Below, piece after piece: positions 59,201-64,000 of a DNA stretch of 64,000 bases. Position 1 is the first letter of the stretch. Each line of letters opens with the position of its first letter. The position numbers and the translations under genes are program-made. The stretch comes from Spirodela intermedia (taxonomy: Eukaryota > Streptophyta > Magnoliopsida > Alismatales > Araceae). The stretch is taken from NCBI GenBank assembly GCA_902729315.2, contig LR746280.1:1542501-1606500 (forward strand), read 5' to 3'. Below the pieces are notes generated by a model, which worked only from the letters and a program-made list of their open reading frames with translations, was not told where the DNA came from and did not search any database.

Positions 59201-59776
59201 TCACAACAGACCAAGGAGTCAAGAATGCTCGCCTTCTCTCCTCTCCCTTGAACGGTACAAAATGGTCGAGTCAACCCGAAAACTAAGAGAAGTAGTTTTC
59301 CAGCAGCAATATGCCGGAAGGATTCTCCCAAATACCAGTGAATATAAGCACTCATTAACTAGGATCGCAAAATAAAAAGGCAACTGAGAGGAGCGGAGCC
59401 GCAGATGTTACCCCAAGCTCTTCCTCTTCGAGTAAGTCAAAGTGCGCAGAGGCGGCTTTGCTGGCGAGCCCCGGGAAGAACTTGAAAAACTTCGGGATAA
59501 GCTGAGCAGCCAGCTGCTTCGCCTTCGTACTACCCTGCTGCACCGCCATTAAAATACCTTCATAGTCGCCCACATGCTGCATTAACAGAACACGGAGAAA
59601 CAGGGTCAGACCACGCGCAGATAAACGCGAGGAGCCGATGGGGAAAACCCTAATCGGAGTACTAGCGGCTCGGTAAGGAAACAAACCTGGGATTTGTCCT
59701 TCGCTTCATTGAGGCGCTCGCCATACTGGTAGAGATTCTCGACCTCGGCGGCGTCGGCCGCTCCGTCGGTAGCCAT
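50263..59776 (-). CDS. Apoptosis inhibitor 5 (API5) homologue
   Basis: Sixteen exons join in frame: 59776-59687, 59576-59412, 56611-56512, 56438-56373, 55729-55646, 55547-55473, 55263-55114, 54816-54751, 54641-54576, 52868-52758, 52517-52428, 52349-52243, 51023-50919, 50831-50766, 50661-50546 and 50455-50263. The product is 549 aa, close to the usual plant length. API5 is an all-helical HEAT/ARM-like repeat protein. Typical blocks are KQLAAQLIPKFFKFFPGL, IRVQAIRGLPLLCKDTPDY, RDAVHKALMSLLRQDAK, VFPLKAELLKPQEQMERH, ELIEIIEGQADLD and RGASSSKFL. The C-terminus carries a basic nuclear-signal-like stretch and an RGG tail (GRGRGWGGRGRGRSFR). Plant API5 is nuclear and, in rice, is needed for tapetal cell death through DEAD-box helicase partners. 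Introns 2 (about 2.8 kb) and 9 (about 1.7 kb) are long and gene-free. The gene appears intact. Confidence 0.93.
52869..54575 (-). other. API5 intron 9, no embedded gene seen
   Basis: AT-rich intron of about 1.7 kb, with pyrimidine-rich sequence around 54260-54410. I found no transposon domain or repeat pair in it. Confidence 0.5.
56612..59411 (-). other. API5 intron 2, no embedded gene seen
   Basis: The longest intron of the gene, about 2.8 kb and AT-rich. Open frames at 57083-57295, 57378-57578 and 58563-58854 show no recognisable protein. An insertion is possible but no terminal repeats were seen. Confidence 0.5.
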
Positions 59777-60050
59777 CCCCGCCGAAGAGAGAGAAAGAAG
59801 AGAGAAATCGTCCTCAGACGTCGCTACAAAGCTGCTCTCGCAGAGCTTCCAAAGCCCCCTCGACGGCTACAACTTCTCTCTCAAGCCCTTGCCTTCTTCT
59901 CCCGCGAAGAGCGCGAAGAGAAGGGGGGGGGGGGAGACATTGGTAAACCGTGGACCCTGAAATTGCATGATCAGATCAGACGGTACAGAGAGGTGGTTTC
60001 CCCGAAGCCCATCCGTCCGTCCATTCAGGCCGATCGTGGACCTGATGGAA
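59777..60050 (-). promoter_or_regulatory. API5 5' UTR and proximal promoter
   Basis: Leader sequence upstream of the API5 start codon contains CTCTTC-rich stretches on the minus strand and a G run at about 59922-59934. No TATA box was picked out with confidence. Confidence 0.4.
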
Positions 60051-60059
60051 TATCTGACT

Positions 60060-61195
60060 ATTTAAAAAAGAAACATTGTTAATACCAATATTCCTTTTCT
60101 GTCGATTAATTTGATAACGGAAATTAGGTCCGCACGTGTCTGATCCTCTAAATGGGTTTGTAAAGTCTCGAAGCATATTTACTTTAAATATCATAATTTG
60201 TTGATAAATGGGGCGTAGCTTTACGGGTTTATCTCGGCTGACCCATTGACCAATAATTAATGTGTTGACTTATGTGACTACACACAAAAATCGTCCACTA
60301 AGCCACTTCATCTAAGGATTTGACCCCATGACCTATGGCAAGTGTCCACTAACGAGCCATTGTCAGTGAAGAGTTCAGCTGAAAGCATCTAGTTTGACTG
60401 CTTACCTAGGTTGACAACATGGAGGGGGGTAGAGCCTAAAAAAGGGCATTGACTCTCCTCCAACTATTTTTAAAAAATCAATTTAATGCCAATATTATTT
60501 TTTTGATCGCTTAGTTTGATAACGGGAAAGTCTCAAACATGTATGTTTAATGAATACTTTATGAAATAAAATATAATAATTTGTTAATAAGTGAGGTGCA
60601 GTTTCAAGGGTTTCTCCAGCTCATGGTCAACGGTACATATGAAGAACAACCCTCCACTGAGCGGACTTGCACCCAACTAGCCGCTTCTTGTAAAGATTTG
60701 GCACGTTGACTTAGGTGCACGAGTCAACGAATGAGCACTTTCCTATGATCACCTTTGTCACGAGTTTTTTTTGAAGAGAGTTTAGCTAAGAGTGTCGAGT
60801 TTGAAAAGTTGGGGCCGGTTTGACGACCGGGCAGTATTAAGCCTAAAATGGATGTTGACTATCCTCCAACTATTATTTAAAAAATCGGTTTAGTATCAAT
60901 ATTCATTTTTTTCAATTAATTTGATAACGGAAAATAGGTCCACGTGGCTACGCCCATAAATGGGCTGAAAAAGTCTAAAACCCTATTAATTTCTAATGAG
61001 GACTTTGTGCAACGAAAAATAATGATTTATCAATAGACGGGGGTGCAGTTTTAAGCGTTTATCTCAGCTGACTTGCAGCCAAAGAACCACTTATAGTAAA
61101 GATTTGGCTCGTTGACCTGTGTATAAAGTCAACGCACGAGCCACTTTCATACTGCGCTCTTACGCAGAGAGCTCAGCTGAGAGTGTTGAGTTTGA
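60060..61195. repeat. Three tandem copies of a 405-bp unit
   Basis: The motif TTGATAACGG recurs at 60111, 60516 and 60921 (GATAACGG at 60113, 60518, 60923), so the period is exactly 405 bp. Each unit also carries a TAATTTGTTGATAA/TTATCAATAGA block, a GGGTTTATCTC-like block, GCCACTT and a GAG-CAGCTGA-AG end. Units have diverged by substitutions with few net indels. They fill the spacer between API5 and the ROP gene. The elements CACGTGG (60948) and CGCACGTG (60131) lie inside units 3 and 1. Confidence 0.88.
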
Positions 61196-61613
61196 TTCCT
61201 CGGGCCGTTTCGGGCTCACACGACTGGGTGTTGACTCGTGTTGACAATCAGGATTTTCATGTCAGCGCAAGGAGATGCATCCCTTCGAGGTCTCAGATGC
61301 CAGTCGAAGCAAAAAAAAAACATCCCTCGTCCCTCCAGGGGAGATTGGGCGGGCCCTCGGCCACTTGCCTGGTCTGACCTCGCAGTCAGAGGTGAGGGAG
61401 GGGGATGTGGGGACACCACTGCATCTGCAGAGAGGGAGCGGGGGAGGGAGGACCATGGCGCAGAGTCGGTGGCTTAAATGGGTCCCCTCCTCCTTCCATT
61501 CCCCTCCACTGGGTTTCAAATTTCAGTCTCACTGCCGCCCAAAATTCCGCATTTGCTTTCCCCCCCCCCCCTTTTCCGTCTCCTCGCCCGGAGAGAAGCC
61601 TCTGCCGCAGGCG
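61196..61613 (+). promoter_or_regulatory. ROP promoter and 5' UTR
   Basis: A GC-richer region between the 405-bp repeats and the ROP start codon, with A9 at about 61311, C-rich and CT-rich leader sequence and a C homopolymer at about 61560-61570. The long overlapping frames here are shadows, and none contains a domain. Confidence 0.45.
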
Positions 61614-63420
61614 ATGGGGGATCTGAGAATGAACGCGGGGAGGTTCGTCAAGTGCGTCACCGTCGGCGACGGAGCTGTGGGGAAGACCTGCATGCTCATC
61701 TCCTACACCAGTAACACCTTCCCCATGGTAAGCGATCGTCGAATTCCTCAGAAACCTGCCGAGAATCGGGGGCTTTGATCGGCGGTTGTTACTCGCTTGG
61801 CTGATTTCCTTTCCTTGTTCCGGTGGGGATAGGATTATGTTCCTACAGTCTTCGACAACTTCAGCGCCAACGTGATCGTCAATGGCAGCACGGTGAATCT
61901 CGGAATCTGGGATACTGCCGGTGAGCTCCTCCACCTTCTCCTTCCTCGCAAATCTCCTCGATCTGCGCAGTTCATATGATTCGAAAAGTAGTCTCGATTT
62001 GGGGTTTCTTACATCTTACCAAAATCATGGTAGGGTTTCTTACGTCTTACCAAAATCATCCACTGTAAACCGTGTTTCTGGTAAAGGATTTGGGGACAGG
62101 GAAAGAGAAAGGCTCCCTGCAAAATCCCTGGCCATGTCCGTCGTTAATGCTTCTCAGAGCAATCCACCATTTCTGCTAGGACGAAGCTGCCGCTCGTTCA
62201 TCGTAGTTTCTCGGTCTGGTCACTAAGCTTTCAAGAAAATTGTTCAGAAGAAAGCTCCAATCTCCACATGAATCCATTTTACAGGTCAGGAGGACTACAA
62301 CAGGCTCAGGCCTCTCAGCTACAGAGGAGCAGATGTCTTCCTGTTAGCCTTTTCACTCGTCAGCAGGCCCAGCTATGAAAACATCTCCAAGAAGGTTTCA
62401 CGTCCTGAATCCCCTTCTAGACCTGGTTTCTTCCCTCTGATGCCACCCGCTGGTTTCCATCTCCTGTTGCAGTGGGTCCATGAACTGAGGCACTATGCAC
62501 CGTCTGTACCTGTTGTGCTCGTGGGAACAAAGCAAGGTAGCCTCCGATGTTGATCTCATAATCTCCATATTATTCAGGGAATGATACCGTCAAGTTCAAT
62601 AAACAGAGGTTATCTAGAATATCTGCGTCATGCTGGCTGGCGTTAGGGGATAATATCATTCATCGAACATTATTTTAGATGGCAGTATAAAGTTTTTGAT
62701 GTAGTCTGTAAATAATTTTTCCATGACGATGTTCCTCATCATTCTTCTGCTTCGATTGGGTCCTGCAGATTTGCGGGACGACGAGCAGTTCTTGGTCGAC
62801 CACCCTGGTGCAACTCCCATCACTACTGCCCAAGTAAAACCTCTAACACAGGAGAAATCACAGGATATCCAGGAATTCATATCTGTTCCTGATCATTTTA
62901 CTTCTCTTTTCTTTTTTAATCGAGCCAGGGGGAGGAACTGAGGAGGCTGATTGGCGCCGCTGCCTACATAGAATGCAGTGCCAAGACTCAGCAGGTATGC
63001 TCAGATGAAATCACCAGTTTACAACGAATCTTTTGATTATTTCACTCAGTTATTTTCTTGGGCATCGGAGTAGAGAAATTATCTCATGGGTTGCCATTGT
63101 TCTCCTGCTAATTGGCAGAAACAAAACCCTTGTAGAATCACAGCCGGTAGCTATCATATCCCATGTATTCTCGCTCCTACTGTGGCTATAAACATGTTCA
63201 TGTGGGATTCAGCTGGCGTCTCAGATCAGACGACCAAATCATCTTAGATCTAAATTATCTGAAGTTCAGAAAATAATGAATGCCCCCTCGCCTGCTTTTT
63301 TTTTTTGTTTTCTCGTTGCAGAATGTGAAGGCGGTGTTCGATGCTGCCATCAGGGTGGTGCTGCAGCCACTGAAAACAAAGAGAAGGAAGCGGAAGCAGA
63401 GATCCTGTATATTTCTGTAA
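61614..63420 (+). CDS. ROP/RAC small GTPase, type I (C-x-x-L tail)
   Basis: Seven exons join in frame (61614-61727, 61833-61920, 62285-62394, 62473-62536, 62769-62833, 62929-62994, 63322-63420), giving 201 aa. All G-box motifs are present: [11 protein letters not shown] (P-loop), the effector region [34 protein letters not shown] (switch II), GTKQDLRDD and ECSAKTQQ. The Rho-type insert helix follows the TKxD motif. The tail is polybasic ([10 protein letters not shown]) and ends SCIFL, a CaaL signal for geranylgeranylation, so it should sit on the plasma membrane. ROPs are plant Rho switches controlling polar growth, cytoskeleton and immunity through RIC and other effectors. The exon layout with seven coding exons is usual for type I ROPs. 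The gene looks intact. Confidence 0.95.
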
Positions 63421-64000
63421 GCTCGGGGGGGTCCAGACTGGCATCGTATCGAGCTGCCGGCGACTTCTTCCCTCTTGCGCCCCTCAAATCGAGACGCTTA
63501 TTGATATCTATTCTGAGATATATATATATAGAATGATCTGAGTAGGCCCTCTGCACCGTGTTTCCTCTTCGTTCGCTTTACACAGATGGGGAGGAGGGAG
63601 GAGGAATTAGATTCTCACCGGAGCATTCGTTGGCCTCCACGTGGTGGATTTCTGTTGCCTCAAAACCCATGAGTGGGCCCTTCTTTCTAAGTTTCTCTCT
63701 GTAAACCTTAACAGCATCAATGGGCTTGCTCAAAGTAGCCCAGTCCTCCCCACAGTGATCAGCCTGGATTCGTAAATGTTGCTAAGAATGGCCTTCCTCC
63801 ATCTGTGCTGACGAAAGCTCAGAGCCGATCATCTACTTATCGCTGCTCCATGAATGGGCCTCATTGGGGGCCATCTTTGGGCATAAAATTGTAGTCTTTT
63901 TCAACTGGGCGCTGTGGCCCGGCTGCGGCCGAGGTAACCCTTAGATCCCCTGCTGTCGCCCGCGAGTGTATTTAAGCCTCGGCCTGCGTAGTCGGGGAGG
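63421..64000 (+). other. ROP 3' UTR and start of next intergenic region
   Basis: No further gene is recognised. The last 150 bp are GC-richer and contain GGCCC elements and a TATTTAAG near 63969, so a plus-strand promoter for a gene beyond the right edge is possible. Confidence 0.35.

Noticed and set aside
61386-61934. 182-codon minus-strand frame over the ROP start
   Set aside because: Antisense shadow of ROP exon 1 and its GC-rich leader.

Overview
The window is nuclear DNA from a flowering plant. Genes are split by many AT-rich GT-AG introns, and the products are plant-specific: a ROP GTPase, a malectin-like LRR receptor kinase of the LRR-I type, a GTE bromodomain protein and a GT31 hydroxyproline/beta-1,3-galactosyltransferase. 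Plant LTR retrotransposon debris and many (CT)n/(GA)n tracts fill the spaces. The exact lineage cannot be told from the sequence. There are no bacterial features, no CRISPR array, and no rRNA or tRNA gene that I could recognise.

Layout. (1) 0-10 kb: the 3' part of a NUMOD3-type gene (minus strand) diverges from a GT31 galactosyltransferase (plus strand, 7 exons, one GC-AG intron). Next comes a frameshifted UBA2-like RNA-binding protein pseudogene that still has a site II-rich promoter. (2) 10-16 kb: a gene for an acidic protein ending in a W-x-x-V ATG8-interaction-like motif (ATI3-like), then an LEA_4 gene with ABRE-like boxes just upstream. (3) 16-27 kb: a gene-poor AT-rich block of degenerate minus-strand Ty3/gypsy pieces (integrase, reverse transcriptase, protease/gag), a Ty1/copia gag plus primer-binding site plus LTR, and a decayed 3' end of a receptor kinase. 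(4) 27-46 kb: a segmental duplication with two apparently intact LRR receptor kinases of identical predicted length (897 aa), a truncated kinase fragment between them, repeated promoter segments, and a copied LEA 3' end. (5) 47-60 kb: two tandem minus-strand housekeeping genes, a GTE bromodomain/NET protein and a 16-exon API5 homologue. (6) 60-64 kb: a threefold 405-bp repeat followed by a ROP GTPase gene with a C-x-x-L lipidation tail.

Functional links. These genes do not form a pathway; they are an ordinary plant gene neighbourhood. The dynamic part is the receptor-kinase array, where tandem duplication, fragment shuffling and retroelement insertion have left two intact genes, one exon-10 fragment and one 3'-end relic. 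I found no convincing undescribed biological system. The most interesting observations concern how this array and its retroelements evolved, the still-promoter-equipped UBA2 pseudogene, and several unusual splice sites. Exon boundaries were read by eye from splice consensus and reading-frame continuity.
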